Positions 9,021 to 17,208 of a stretch of DNA of 64,000 nt are shown here, in pieces. Position numbers and translations under genes: made by a program. The notes beneath the pieces are model-generated. The model was not told the origin of the DNA and did no database searches. It saw only the letters and a program-made list of their open reading frames with translations. The DNA lies in contig NZ_VTXI01000016.1 of assembly GCF_013114545.1 (NCBI RefSeq), forward strand, positions 1 to 64,000. The letters run 5' to 3'. The stretch's first letter is position 1; each line of letters begins with the position of its first letter. Source of the stretch: Vibrio sp. RE86 (GTDB taxonomy: Bacteria; Pseudomonadota; Gammaproteobacteria; Enterobacterales; Vibrionaceae).

Positions 9021-10397
9021 GTGACAACATCATTCAAAACACTTGGCCTGCGCCCTGAGCTACTAGAAACACTCGATAGCCTAGGCTATAACGAAATGAC
9101 GCCAATCCAGCAGCAAGCACTGCCTATGGTATTAGAAGGCAAAGACGTAATTGGCCAAGGTAAGACGGGTTCGGGTAAAACCGCGACATTCTCATTAGGC
9201 CTGTTGAGCAATTTGAACGTAAAACGTTTCCGTGTTCAAACCTTGGTGCTATGTCCCACACGTGAGCTTGCGGACCAAGTCGCTAAAGAGATCCGCACAC
9301 TGGCTCGCGGTATTCACAACATTAAAGTGCTAACGCTGTGTGGCGGTATGCCTATGGGCCCGCAAATTGGCTCGCTTGAGCATGGTGCTCATATTCTTGT
9401 TGGTACACCAGGCCGTATTCTTGACCACATGTCAAAAGGGCGTATTAGCCTTGATGAACTGAATACTTTGGTTCTTGATGAAGCAGACAGAATGTTAGAC
9501 ATGGGTTTTGAAGATGCGATCGATACCATCATTGAAGCTGCGCCAAGTAAACGTCAAACTTTACTGTTCAGTGCAACCTTCCCGGACAATATCCATTCAT
9601 TGGCAGCCAAAGTGATGGTTGACCCAGAGATGGTTAAAGTTGAGTCAACGCACCAAAAGAGCACCATCGAACAACGTTTCTTCAAGCTTAATACCACCGA
9701 AGAGCGCGATGACGCACTAGAAGCACTGCTGCTTACTCATAAGCCTGAATCTTCAGTTGTGTTCTGTAACACCAAGAAAGAGGTGCAAAACGTAACAGAT
9801 GAGCTGAGCCACCGTGGCTTTAGTGTCGTTGAACTGCACGGCGACATGGAGCAGCGTGAACGCGAACAGGCGCTGACAATGTTTGCTAACAAGAGTATCT
9901 CTATCCTTGTGGCGACAGACGTTGCAGCCCGTGGTCTCGATGTTGATAACCTCGATGCGGTATTCAACTTTGAGTTATCGCGTGACCCTGAAGTGCATGT
10001 TCACCGTATTGGTCGTACTGGCCGTGCAGGTTCGAAAGGTGTTGCATTTAGTTTCTACAGTGAGAAAGAAGAGTACCGTGTGGCACGTATTGACGAGTAC
10101 ATGGACATCGCTATTTCACCTTCAGAGTTGCCTGAGAAGCCGGTTGAACGCGCTTTCTATCCTAAGATGCAAACCATCCAGATTCTAGGTGGTAAAAAGC
10201 AAAAGGTACGCGCGGGTGACATTCTCGGCGCACTGACGAAACAAGCAGGGTTAGACGGCAAGAAGATTGGTAAGATCAACATTCTTGCGATGGTCTCTTA
10301 CGTTGCTCTTGAACATGACATCGTTAAGCCAGCATTGAAGCAGCTTCAAACAGGCAAAATGAAAGGGCGTAACTTCAAAGCGCGAGTGATGAAGTAA
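9021..10397 (+). CDS. dbpA: DEAD-box ATP-dependent RNA helicase DbpA
   Basis: This 458-residue helicase starts at GTG, preceded by AAAGGA. The DEAD-box motifs are complete: Q motif (MTPIQQQALP), motif I (GKTGSGKT), PTRELA, GTPGR, DEAD, SAT, then ARGLD and HRIGRTGR in the second RecA lobe. Residues about 385-458 (QTIQILGGKKQKVRAGDILGA through GRNFKARVMK) are the DbpA RNA-binding domain, which targets hairpin 92 of 23S rRNA. That tail separates it from RhlE, which lies 16 kb further on in this window. DbpA acts in large-subunit ribosome assembly. Confidence 0.95.
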   Translation: MTTSFKTLGLRPELLETLDSLGYNEMTPIQQQALPMVLEGKDVIGQGKTGSGKTATFSLGLLSNLNVKRFRVQTLVLCPTRELADQVAKEIRTLARGIHNIKVLTLCGGMPMGPQIGSLEHGAHILVGTPGRILDHMSKGRISLDELNTLVLDEADRMLDMGFEDAIDTIIEAAPSKRQTLLFSATFPDNIHSLAAKVMVDPEMVKVESTHQKSTIEQRFFKLNTTEERDDALEALLLTHKPESSVVFCNTKKEVQNVTDELSHRGFSVVELHGDMEQREREQALTMFANKSISILVATDVAARGLDVDNLDAVFNFELSRDPEVHVHRIGRTGRAGSKGVAFSFYSEKEEYRVARIDEYMDIAISPSELPEKPVERAFYPKMQTIQILGGKKQKVRAGDILGALTKQAGLDGKKIGKINILAMVSYVALEHDIVKPALKQLQTGKMKGRNFKARVMK

Positions 10398-10421
10398 CCT
10401 TAGCCGAACACATTTAATGAC

Positions 10422-10456
10422 AAACCCCAGTCGAGTAATCTCCTGGGGTTTATTTT
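10422..10456. terminator. Bidirectional terminator between dbpA and the MipA-type gene
   Basis: AAACCCCAG and CTGGGGTTT form a perfect 9-bp stem with a 12-nt loop, followed by ATTTTTG. It lies between two converging genes. Confidence 0.9.
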
Positions 10457-10458
10457 TG

Positions 10459-11187
10459 TCAGTCCGTAAATTTGTAAACGATACCTAAACTGATGTTCCA
10501 ACCGAGGTCGCGTTGAATAATCGGACTATTTGAATCATGGTGTTGGACTTCCAATTTAGCAAGCCCTAACCAATCTTGAGTGATGTCATAAATGCTGATG
10601 AGTCCAGCTTGATAAACCCAAGTTTCATCGGCCTCAAATGAATCAAAGTGAGATTGGGTGGCCTCTTGAGCTGAGATGGAATAGAGGTGGCGTGAAAGCT
10701 TGCTATCTCGATAATCAATCTCAATATAAGGCGTGAAAGTAAGCTGCTCGAAAGGCAGGTCGAGTGTATGACCTAAATGGAGTTGTACTTCATATCCATC
10801 ATGCTGGTCAGTGACATCATGAAGAAAAGTGACTCGCGCACCCACTGTACCAATAGTCAGTCCCAATTCTCCGTTACCATCTCTGTCGTTGATTCCATCG
10901 GGCAAGTCGTCAAAATCGTTCGATACTTCTGAAAAACGCCAATTACCTGAAAAACCCACATAAGGAAGGATAGAGATGTTCACTAAACTACCATCTACGA
11001 ATCCATACTTTCCGTTATAAAAGAGATTCGGTTCTAAAGAGGCTTGCGCCTTATTTCCATCAGTAAATACGCTTTGTCCATACGTTGCGCTCGCGCCAAC
11101 GAAACCGAAATCGTAATACTTGTCTTCTGCAAACGCTGTCGTCGACCACGGCAGAATCAATGCGATTGCATACAGATACTTATTCAT
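10459..11187 (-). CDS. MipA/OmpV-family outer-membrane protein
   Basis: This 242-residue protein starts with a signal peptide (MNKYLYAIALILPWSTTAFA, then EDKYY). The mature part alternates short beta-strands with aromatic and glycine residues and ends in a strand closing with F (WNISLGIVYKFTD), as outer-membrane barrels do. GFVGASATYG, NISILPYVGFSG, RDGNGELGLTIGTVG and VQLHLGHTLD fit the MipA/OmpV family. E. coli MipA scaffolds murein hydrolases, and OmpV-like proteins of vibrios are antigens or salt-responsive porin-like proteins. The actual role here is not known. It lies downstream of the HD-GYP operon on the same strand, after a 70-bp gap. Confidence 0.8.
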   Translation of the reverse strand: MNKYLYAIALILPWSTTAFAEDKYYDFGFVGASATYGQSVFTDGNKAQASLEPNLFYNGKYGFVDGSLVNISILPYVGFSGNWRFSEVSNDFDDLPDGINDRDGNGELGLTIGTVGARVTFLHDVTDQHDGYEVQLHLGHTLDLPFEQLTFTPYIEIDYRDSKLSRHLYSISAQEATQSHFDSFEADETWVYQAGLISIYDITQDWLGLAKLEVQHHDSNSPIIQRDLGWNISLGIVYKFTD

Positions 11188-11257
11188 TGTGATTCTCCTT
11201 ATCCTACGATTAGAAGAACCAAGCAGCGGTATAAATCTTTCAAATCATTTCGACTGA

Positions 11258-13378
11258 TCAATTAGCCTCGGACGGCTCGTCTGAAAACTTGAGCATTACA
11301 AGCTTAAACTCAGTAAGAGAATCGACAAAAGTTCGGATCAGGTCGGGGTCAAAATGTATTTCGGACTGGCCGACTATGTGTGATACAGCTTGATCAAATG
11401 GCCAAGCTTTTTTGTAAGGGCGTTCGCTGGTCAAAGCATCGAAAACATCTGCGATGGCAACAATTCTAGCCGAATAAGGAATATCGGTACTCTTTAAGCC
11501 GAAAGGATAGCCTGAGCCATCCCATTTTTCATGGTGAAAGAGGGCAATTTCTTTTGCAACACTGAGTAACTCTGAGCCTTCAGTATTACCAAGAATTTCT
11601 GCGCCGAAACAAGGGTGTTGTTGCATCACTTTCCATTCATCTGCATCAAGCTTGCCTGGCTTTTTGAGGATCGCATCTGGGACACCTATTTTGCCAATAT
11701 CATGCATAGGTGCAGCCGTTCCAATCAACTCAACCCAGCTATCTGGCTGCCCAGAGTTGCGGGCTAAAATTTCGGTATAACGACTCATTCTGACGATGTG
11801 AAGGGCCGTTTCATTGTCTTTAAACTCTGCGGCATGACCAAGTTTAGAAATGATCTCCTTTCTTGACGCTTTTAATGAAGCGTTAGATAGGTTGCCAGCG
11901 TAAAGCGTAAATAGCAGTGAAGGAACTGTAAATATAAGCATCGCAATTACGATGCTGAGTAAGCCATTTCTAAAGCGATAGTAGTCTTCGAGTAACTCAG
12001 CTTTACCCACTTTAGCCACCAGCACTGCATTAACCGACGGTTCAGAAAATAACACGGCATAAACCTTGTTGCCTTGAGCGTCATATAACTCTCGTAGCTC
12101 TGTTGAGGAGTGTGTACCAGAATCACGAATGTGAGTTGATAAGGTATTTAGGTTTTGGCTATCTGACTTTGAATGATTAGGTAAATGTTGGCTCTTACTT
12201 ATTCGAAGACCCTCGCTTGTAAAGGCGCTGATTTCACCTGTTAAACCGAAATAAAAACGTGAAAGGTCATCTAACTCAGAATTGTCGAGTTCCATCTCTA
12301 TCAACGCGATGGCGACGATCTGATCTAAAGCATTGTCATGGATCGGCGTCGCAAAAATCAATTTGGCCGCATGTTTCGACACTATCGGAATCAGTTGTGA
12401 TTGACCACTTAACGTAATCTTTAAGAACTCTGGGTTGGCTGTCAATAAGCGTTCAATATCGATTGGCTGTCCATGTTGATAAAGGAACTGGCCATTAGGT
12501 GAAATGATCGTTTTTGACGGACTGTAGCCAAGTTCACGATAACGAAACCACAAGTTAGTCATCTTGTCGCTGTAGTTTTCTATTTGCTCATCATTAGCGT
12601 TTTCGATGGCGGAGAGCAATTTAAACAGACAACGTTGGAACTCGTTCTTTGCAAAGATGTGTGCAAATGTAGCACTACGAATCTCACTCACATTTCGCAA
12701 AGTTGAACTATAAGATGTGACGTACTGTAGCAAGGTGTCACGACCGGAATCTAAGATGGACTGTTTATTGTATGCCAGCAACATATACGTTGCGCTGACA
12801 GTTAATGTTACAAAGATAACAAGTCCACATATGACGAGCTGGGCAAAACGTTTGGTACCAAAAGCTAAATTGCCAAGACGACTGTGTGACGTTGTTACCA
12901 TTCGATAGATACCAATCAGTAAACCAACGAAGATGACCAACATAACGCTAATAGCTAAGTAATTAAGTGAATCACGGGAGTCATTTTGATTCACGTCTGG
13001 CGAGGTATAAACAGAGAGGGTTCCAATAGATTTATCGTCATAATAAATGGATGCAGATAAATGAGCAGTTTGAGGTGCATCTATACGTTCTACACTCACG
13101 ACTTGATTATGTTTGTTGCGACCCAGTAAGGCCAAAGGTCGTTTCAATGCGGAGTCTTCGACTGTGATGAATCGTATTTCAGGGTGAACCTCCATCTTGG
13201 CAGTCAGGATCTGGTGTATTTGCTTAGTGTCTAGGTTATAGACAGAGGTACTCACCAACATAGAAATCTCTTTGGTGAGCTCATTAGTATGGTTAGCGTC
13301 TTCTTCTGCATGGATTGAACCGCTAAAGAACAATGTTAAAACTAACCAAGAAAAGAGGCGAAGCTTGAATGGCATCAT
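11258..13378 (-). CDS. Membrane HD-GYP c-di-GMP phosphodiesterase
   Basis: This 706-residue protein has a signal-like N-terminus (1-24), membrane segments near 139-160 and 180-203, a large extracytoplasmic sensor (about 204-472), and a last membrane segment near 473-495. A cytoplasmic HD-GYP domain (about 507-690) follows. The catalytic set is intact: HDIGKIG (His559-Asp560), HHEKWDGSGYP (GYP at 623-625), ARIVAIADVFDALTSERPYK. Such enzymes hydrolyse c-di-GMP to pGpG or GMP. It is the last gene of an operon with a binding protein (4-base overlap) and a GGDEF cyclase, so synthesis and breakdown are encoded together. The sensor is probably Cache-like, but its ligand is unknown. Confidence 0.9.
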   Translation of the reverse strand: MMPFKLRLFSWLVLTLFFSGSIHAEEDANHTNELTKEISMLVSTSVYNLDTKQIHQILTAKMEVHPEIRFITVEDSALKRPLALLGRNKHNQVVSVERIDAPQTAHLSASIYYDDKSIGTLSVYTSPDVNQNDSRDSLNYLAISVMLVIFVGLLIGIYRMVTTSHSRLGNLAFGTKRFAQLVICGLVIFVTLTVSATYMLLAYNKQSILDSGRDTLLQYVTSYSSTLRNVSEIRSATFAHIFAKNEFQRCLFKLLSAIENANDEQIENYSDKMTNLWFRYRELGYSPSKTIISPNGQFLYQHGQPIDIERLLTANPEFLKITLSGQSQLIPIVSKHAAKLIFATPIHDNALDQIVAIALIEMELDNSELDDLSRFYFGLTGEISAFTSEGLRISKSQHLPNHSKSDSQNLNTLSTHIRDSGTHSSTELRELYDAQGNKVYAVLFSEPSVNAVLVAKVGKAELLEDYYRFRNGLLSIVIAMLIFTVPSLLFTLYAGNLSNASLKASRKEIISKLGHAAEFKDNETALHIVRMSRYTEILARNSGQPDSWVELIGTAAPMHDIGKIGVPDAILKKPGKLDADEWKVMQQHPCFGAEILGNTEGSELLSVAKEIALFHHEKWDGSGYPFGLKSTDIPYSARIVAIADVFDALTSERPYKKAWPFDQAVSHIVGQSEIHFDPDLIRTFVDSLTEFKLVMLKFSDEPSEAN

Positions 13379-14103
13379 TCGCTCCCAGTATAAAAGTAAA
13401 TGAGTTCGTCGAGTCGCCCCGATGCGTGCAGTTTTTCGATCGCTCGATTGAGCGAAGGCAAGGTATGTTGTTGACTCTTTATAAGACGAATTCTAAGAAG
13501 ATAACGAACAACGGGGCTTGTATGTGCTAAGACTCGTCCTCGGTAGTCACTCTTTAACACGTACAATGGAATCTGAGCCCAAAAGCATCGCTTGAGTTTC
13601 AAAAGCTCTAGAATTTGCGGCTCACTATATAACTCGACAGTGGGGTGCTTCTGAGGATCTGCTGGTGGGTTGAAGCCGATCACACTGCAAGAGTCAGTGG
13701 CCATAATTTCTTCGACGGAGGCGTCTCTAGAGAAAACATCAGGGTTAAAGACGATGACTTCTTCTGATTTAAACAGCACATCTGTATAGACGCTGCTATC
13801 AATTTCCATAGGGTGCTGGCGCCAATCTACGTCAATGCCCGGTTCAACATCGAGCAAACCGACTTTCATATATTCTCTTAGTCGCTTTTGAGGCAAGCGT
13901 TGGTAGTGAAACTCAATGCCGCTTTCCACACTGATAAAATCGAGAATATCGATATATAAGCCGGTGAGTTTACCGTCGGTGAGGTTTGCATAGAAATAGG
14001 GGTAACGATCGTGGTCGATTAAGCCTACTTCTAACGTTTGTGCGTTAACGGTAGAAGCATAGGCCGTCATCAAGATAGTTAGGCAAGTGAGTATCTTATT
14101 CAT
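13375..14103 (-). CDS. Periplasmic solute-binding protein, family 3-like
   Basis: This 242-residue protein has a signal peptide (MNKILTCLTILMTAYASTVNAQ). The mature start LEVGLIDHDRYPYFYANLTDGKLTGLYIDILDFIS follows the SBP_bac_3 pattern: the first strand, a P-F/Y pair, and a G...D.L helix, given here over two adjoining stretches. The late run LPSLNRAIEKLHASGRLDELIYFYTG is the usual C-terminal helix of that fold. No transporter genes are nearby. Overlaps of 8 bases with the GGDEF gene before and 4 bases with the HD-GYP gene after show tight coupling, so it probably serves as a periplasmic sensor for one or both enzymes rather than for uptake. Confidence 0.78.
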   Translation of the reverse strand: MNKILTCLTILMTAYASTVNAQTLEVGLIDHDRYPYFYANLTDGKLTGLYIDILDFISVESGIEFHYQRLPQKRLREYMKVGLLDVEPGIDVDWRQHPMEIDSSVYTDVLFKSEEVIVFNPDVFSRDASVEEIMATDSCSVIGFNPPADPQKHPTVELYSEPQILELLKLKRCFWAQIPLYVLKSDYRGRVLAHTSPVVRYLLRIRLIKSQQHTLPSLNRAIEKLHASGRLDELIYFYTGSE

Positions 14104-15247
14104 AGAACGTAAAGGGTGCCTTAAAACAAATTTGGCAATCTTTTTGGCAGGCTATTGCGCGATTTCTTCCTGTAGCTTTCGCTCGGTACATGGCTTTGTC
14201 GGCTCGTTCATATAAAGAATGGAAGTCATCATTTTCTTCCAAGTTGGCAACGCCAATGCTCACCGTAACTGAATGAGAGATTTGAGAGTTGGGGTGAGGA
14301 ATCGCTTTAACTTCAAGTGCATTTAGAATGCGATTGGCAATGGTCATTCCGTTGATGCTAGAAGTTGCTGGCATGATGAGGGCAAATTCTTCGCCTCCAA
14401 TGCGAGCAACGGTATCTGATGCACGTTGGCAATGCTGTTTAAGAATCTGCGACACTTTTTCCAAACATATGTCGCCTTTAGGGTGCCCTAAGGCATCGTT
14501 GTACTGTTTGAAGAAATCGATATCAATAATTGCGATGGATAGTTCTGTCGATGTGCGATTAGCGATTTCGATCGCGCGCACTAAGTCATGATTAAAGCCT
14601 CGGCGATTCTTAGTTTTGGTTAGAGCGTCGTGGCTTGAATCGATCTTTAAGCGGTGGATTGTTTTTAGTTTGTCGATGAAAATCAGTTCAGAGGTTCGAA
14701 AGTAACGTCTTACAGTTGCCTGAAATATGATTAATAGCAGAGGGAATTTCGCAAAACTGACGACAATATCTATGTTGCGAATGTTCGGCTCAAAACTGGT
14801 CAAAACTACGTAAAAACAAACTGTTGGCAGAATGCCAATAAAAAGCACTGCGCGACTAGCATGCCAACTCATTAATAGAACGAGGAAAGCAATGAGTAGC
14901 AGCTTCTGGGCGTGATCAGGAGCCTGATACGCGTCATAGATGACAAACGCGGTGTGGTTAAAGCTCAACGTAATGAGAATAGCAGGTAATAACCAATAAC
15001 TTTTTGTCGATGGTGATGTGTAACTGTAACCAAAAGCATATACCGAGGTTACTATGAGTGAGAGTCCTATCGCCCAATGTTGCACCCTATTGGGTTCGGC
15101 TGAACCCTCTAGTAAATAATAAGAGATGGTCACGTAGAAAAGCGTCGCAGCGCCCAGAGCCCATGCGAATCCATGCATTAACAACTCGATTTTGATTTGA
15201 TCAGATATAGCATCAGCACTGATATCTTGATGGTCATAATTGGTCAT
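14096..15247 (-). CDS. Membrane GGDEF diguanylate cyclase
   Basis: The N-terminal half has about six hydrophobic segments (for example WALGAATLFYVTISYYLL, IGLSLIVTSVYAFGY, LLLIAFLVLLMSW), then a linker and a GGDEF domain (about the last 170 residues). The active site is RIGGEEF, with SHDALTKTKNRRGF at the domain start and DIDFFKQYNDALGH as the nucleotide-binding run. RASD, five residues before GGEEF, is an intact inhibitory I-site, so product inhibition is expected. It ends in a cysteine-containing tail (CQKDCQICF). The start is uncertain: ATGs at 15301, 15277 and 15247 are all weak; 15247 is chosen because it clears a strong inverted repeat at 15280-15312. First gene of the c-di-GMP operon. 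Confidence 0.88.
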   Translation of the reverse strand: MTNYDHQDISADAISDQIKIELLMHGFAWALGAATLFYVTISYYLLEGSAEPNRVQHWAIGLSLIVTSVYAFGYSYTSPSTKSYWLLPAILITLSFNHTAFVIYDAYQAPDHAQKLLLIAFLVLLMSWHASRAVLFIGILPTVCFYVVLTSFEPNIRNIDIVVSFAKFPLLLIIFQATVRRYFRTSELIFIDKLKTIHRLKIDSSHDALTKTKNRRGFNHDLVRAIEIANRTSTELSIAIIDIDFFKQYNDALGHPKGDICLEKVSQILKQHCQRASDTVARIGGEEFALIMPATSSINGMTIANRILNALEVKAIPHPNSQISHSVTVSIGVANLEENDDFHSLYERADKAMYRAKATGRNRAIACQKDCQICFKAPFTFYE

Positions 15248-15279
15248 GGATTTCTTACTCTGATGGATTAATTTCATAA

Positions 15280-15312
15280 AGCCACTTAAAGGGCATTGCA
15301 CTTTAAGTGGCT
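15280..15312. promoter_or_regulatory. 12-bp inverted repeat at the head of the c-di-GMP operon
   Basis: AGCCACTTAAAG and CTTTAAGTGGCT are perfect complements separated by 9 bases. The repeat lies just before the candidate starts of the GGDEF gene, so it could be a protein operator or an RNA hairpin covering the 5' leader. Confidence 0.55.
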
Positions 15313-15413
15313 GGGAGTGTAATCTATCAATAATGAAAACACCAAGTACTTTATAAATTAATTATTCTCATGGATGGTTTTGAGCAGAATGGAGCGCTGA
15401 TTGAGGAGTTACT

Positions 15414-15911
15414 GTGAATCAAAAAGGCTTTACTCTTATCGAACTAACGCTTGTGGTGGTTGTATTGGCGATCCTTGCGATTACGGCCGTGCCACGTTTT
15501 TTGAACCTATCCAACGATGCTAGAAATGCCTCTTTACGTGGATTAGAAGCATCGGTCGTGTCTGCGCTAGACATCAGCCATACCAAACTGGCTATTGAAA
15601 ACCTAGAGTCTGAACCGTCAGTGTGGTCTTTCTCTCACCCTGAAATTCAGCAATGGTGTGACCTATGTTTGTTTAGCTATGGTTACCCTGCAAATATGCC
15701 AACGACGTTTAGATACCTAATGGACGGGGTGGGAATAGGGGATGATTTTGTCATTGCGGGCAACCGAAATGGTGTTGCCCATCACTTATTTTTCACATTC
15801 TCAGACTACGTCGATGAAGCGAATTTTATCACTCGTGACAATTGTTACATTGAATATACACCGCCAACAGTCAACGAAGAGTTCGTGCTTGAATTTGAAC
15901 CTTGTACGTGA
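15414..15911 (+). CDS. Orphan MSHA-type IV prepilin
   Basis: This 165-residue protein begins at GTG with GAGGAG in front. The leader is very short (MNQKG) and is cut before FTLIELTLVVVVLAILAITA, with Glu at mature position 5. AVPRFLNLSNDARNASLRGL closely follows the N-terminal helix of MshA pilins. The C-terminal half holds cysteines (WCDLC, DNCY, EPCT) that could close the D-region loop. No pilus assembly genes are nearby, so it would depend on machinery elsewhere, probably the MSHA system. It may be a minor pilin or pseudopilin. Confidence 0.85.
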   Translation: MNQKGFTLIELTLVVVVLAILAITAVPRFLNLSNDARNASLRGLEASVVSALDISHTKLAIENLESEPSVWSFSHPEIQQWCDLCLFSYGYPANMPTTFRYLMDGVGIGDDFVIAGNRNGVAHHLFFTFSDYVDEANFITRDNCYIEYTPPTVNEEFVLEFEPCT

Positions 15912-15913
15912 CC

Positions 15914-16366
15914 CTAGTCTTGAGCCATGTATTGAGGCAGGTTTACAACCGCATATCCAATCGCTCGATAGATCGTCGCTTCGATCATTTGTTTATCTTC
16001 TCCTTGTATGAGCGCCATTAGTCCAGTAAACCCTTTGTCTGGTGGAATGATTGGGCCAAGAACGCTGATAGAAGAGCGAAACTCTGCGGAATTGTGCAAG
16101 GCTTTTATCCAGGAGTGATAAAACGCCTCGCAAGAATTAAAATCGAGTGTTTGATAAAGGATCTTGGTCAAAATAGGCTCTAACTCCCGAGCGATATCGT
16201 CTTTCTTAGCAAAGTGAGTGTTAATACCAGAGCGAGACATAGGGATAGCTTTCGCGATGTTACCCAATGTGACTTTATCGAAGCCTTGTTCCAGAGTAAT
16301 TAACAAAGCGGTATCGATGATTTTCTGACGAGTTAGAGCTGCTTCTTGAGCGGTCGCTTTAGCCAT
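15914..16366 (-). CDS. TetR-family transcriptional regulator
   Basis: This 150-residue protein has a TetR N-terminal helix-turn-helix: LTRQKIIDTALLITLEQGFD, then KVTLGNIAKAIPMSRSGINTHFAKKDDI. The ligand domain is short (about 95 residues against the usual 130-150) and ends in YAVVNLPQYMAQD. It converges with the pilin gene with only 2 bp between stops. A clear operator-like inverted repeat at 16394-16419, just before its start, suggests autorepression. The ligand is unknown. The divergent membrane protein at 16654 is a possible second target. Confidence 0.83.
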   Translation of the reverse strand: MAKATAQEAALTRQKIIDTALLITLEQGFDKVTLGNIAKAIPMSRSGINTHFAKKDDIARELEPILTKILYQTLDFNSCEAFYHSWIKALHNSAEFRSSISVLGPIIPPDKGFTGLMALIQGEDKQMIEATIYRAIGYAVVNLPQYMAQD

Positions 16367-16393
16367 GTTTGTGTGTAGTAGGTTGATTTTATT

Positions 16394-16419
16394 AAGTGGT
16401 TATTAGTATAAGCACTTAT
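16394..16419. promoter_or_regulatory. Probable TetR-type operator
   Basis: The 26-bp site reads TAAGTG-g-TTAT-tagt-ATAA-g-CACTTA, with 20 of 26 positions symmetric. It ends 28 bp before the start of the TetR-family gene, as expected for an autorepressor site. Confidence 0.65.
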
Positions 16420-16653
16420 GCTCTTACGCCAAGGCAAATTATTGTATAAAAGGTTTCGGACTTTAATGTTTCATTCAAATTACCGTTTTGTTGGCTCAAC
16501 ATTAAACCGCAACGTGATATGAAGTGACTCGGGTTATTTAAAGGAACTCTATAAATTGGCGTGAAATGGCAATTATTGGACCAGATATGCTCCTAATATA
16601 ACCCTTGTTGATGATTCGCAGCCTAAACAATCGGCGTTTATAAGGGTAAAAAT

Positions 16654-17130
16654 ATGAGCACTTCAGAGAAAGTATATGGTTTTAATACTCCACAGCGTTT
16701 GTTTGTTGGTTACACATTGGCCGTTCTTGTCGATTTAACGGTGTTGAATCTATACAACGAGTTTTGGGGCTACGTCACTATCAGTTCGTTCAGTATCTCA
16801 TTGGCTGCTGCGATTCTTCTTCAGTTGCTGCTAAAACTGTCTATCAAAGCAGAGCACAAGCTGGCTGAATACTTTAAAGCGAAAGAAGGTCTTGCTCCGA
16901 AGATCATGCGCGGTCTGTCTTCTTATGTCATTCTTGTCGGTTCGAAGTTCGTTATGCTTGAAGCAATCAACTTAGCCTTTGGTAGCGATATCGACTTTAG
17001 CGGCCCTTTGAACGGTGTCGTAGCCTTCTTTGCGGTAGTGTTTACCATTTTAGTTGCAGAAATCACTGTTTCTAAGATCTATTTTAAACTCGGAGACGAA
17101 GTCAAGAGTGAAGAGCTTCAGAAGGCGTGA
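16654..17130 (+). CDS. Four-helix inner-membrane protein of unknown function
   Basis: This 158-residue protein has about four hydrophobic segments: near 15-35 (LFVGYTLAVLVDLTVL), 42-63 (SSFSISLAAAILLQLLLKL), 86-106 and 117-142 (VVAFFAVVFTILVAEITV). A charged cytoplasmic loop (KLSIKAEHKLAEYFKAKEG) lies between the second and third. AAGGG stands before the ATG. The family is not recognised. It is a single gene ending in a strong terminator, and shares a 288-bp divergent upstream region with the TetR gene. Confidence 0.75.
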   Translation: MSTSEKVYGFNTPQRLFVGYTLAVLVDLTVLNLYNEFWGYVTISSFSISLAAAILLQLLLKLSIKAEHKLAEYFKAKEGLAPKIMRGLSSYVILVGSKFVMLEAINLAFGSDIDFSGPLNGVVAFFAVVFTILVAEITVSKIYFKLGDEVKSEELQKA

Positions 17131-17156
17131 TAATTGGTTTCCTGAGATTAAAAAAG

Positions 17157-17189
17157 AAAGGGCAACCCTGTGTGGGATTGCCCTTTTTT
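17157..17189. terminator. Bidirectional terminator
   Basis: AAAGGGCAA and TTGCCCTTT form a 9-bp stem that contains a smaller CCC/GGG stem, followed by TTTTTT. It serves the membrane-protein gene and, on the other strand, msrAB. Confidence 0.9.
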
Positions 17190-17208
17190 CTATCGACGTT
17201 TGGATGGA

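Noticed and set aside
9737..9967. Antisense frames inside dbpA and rhlE as small genes.
   Set aside because: They follow the codon pattern of the helicases and have no start signals.
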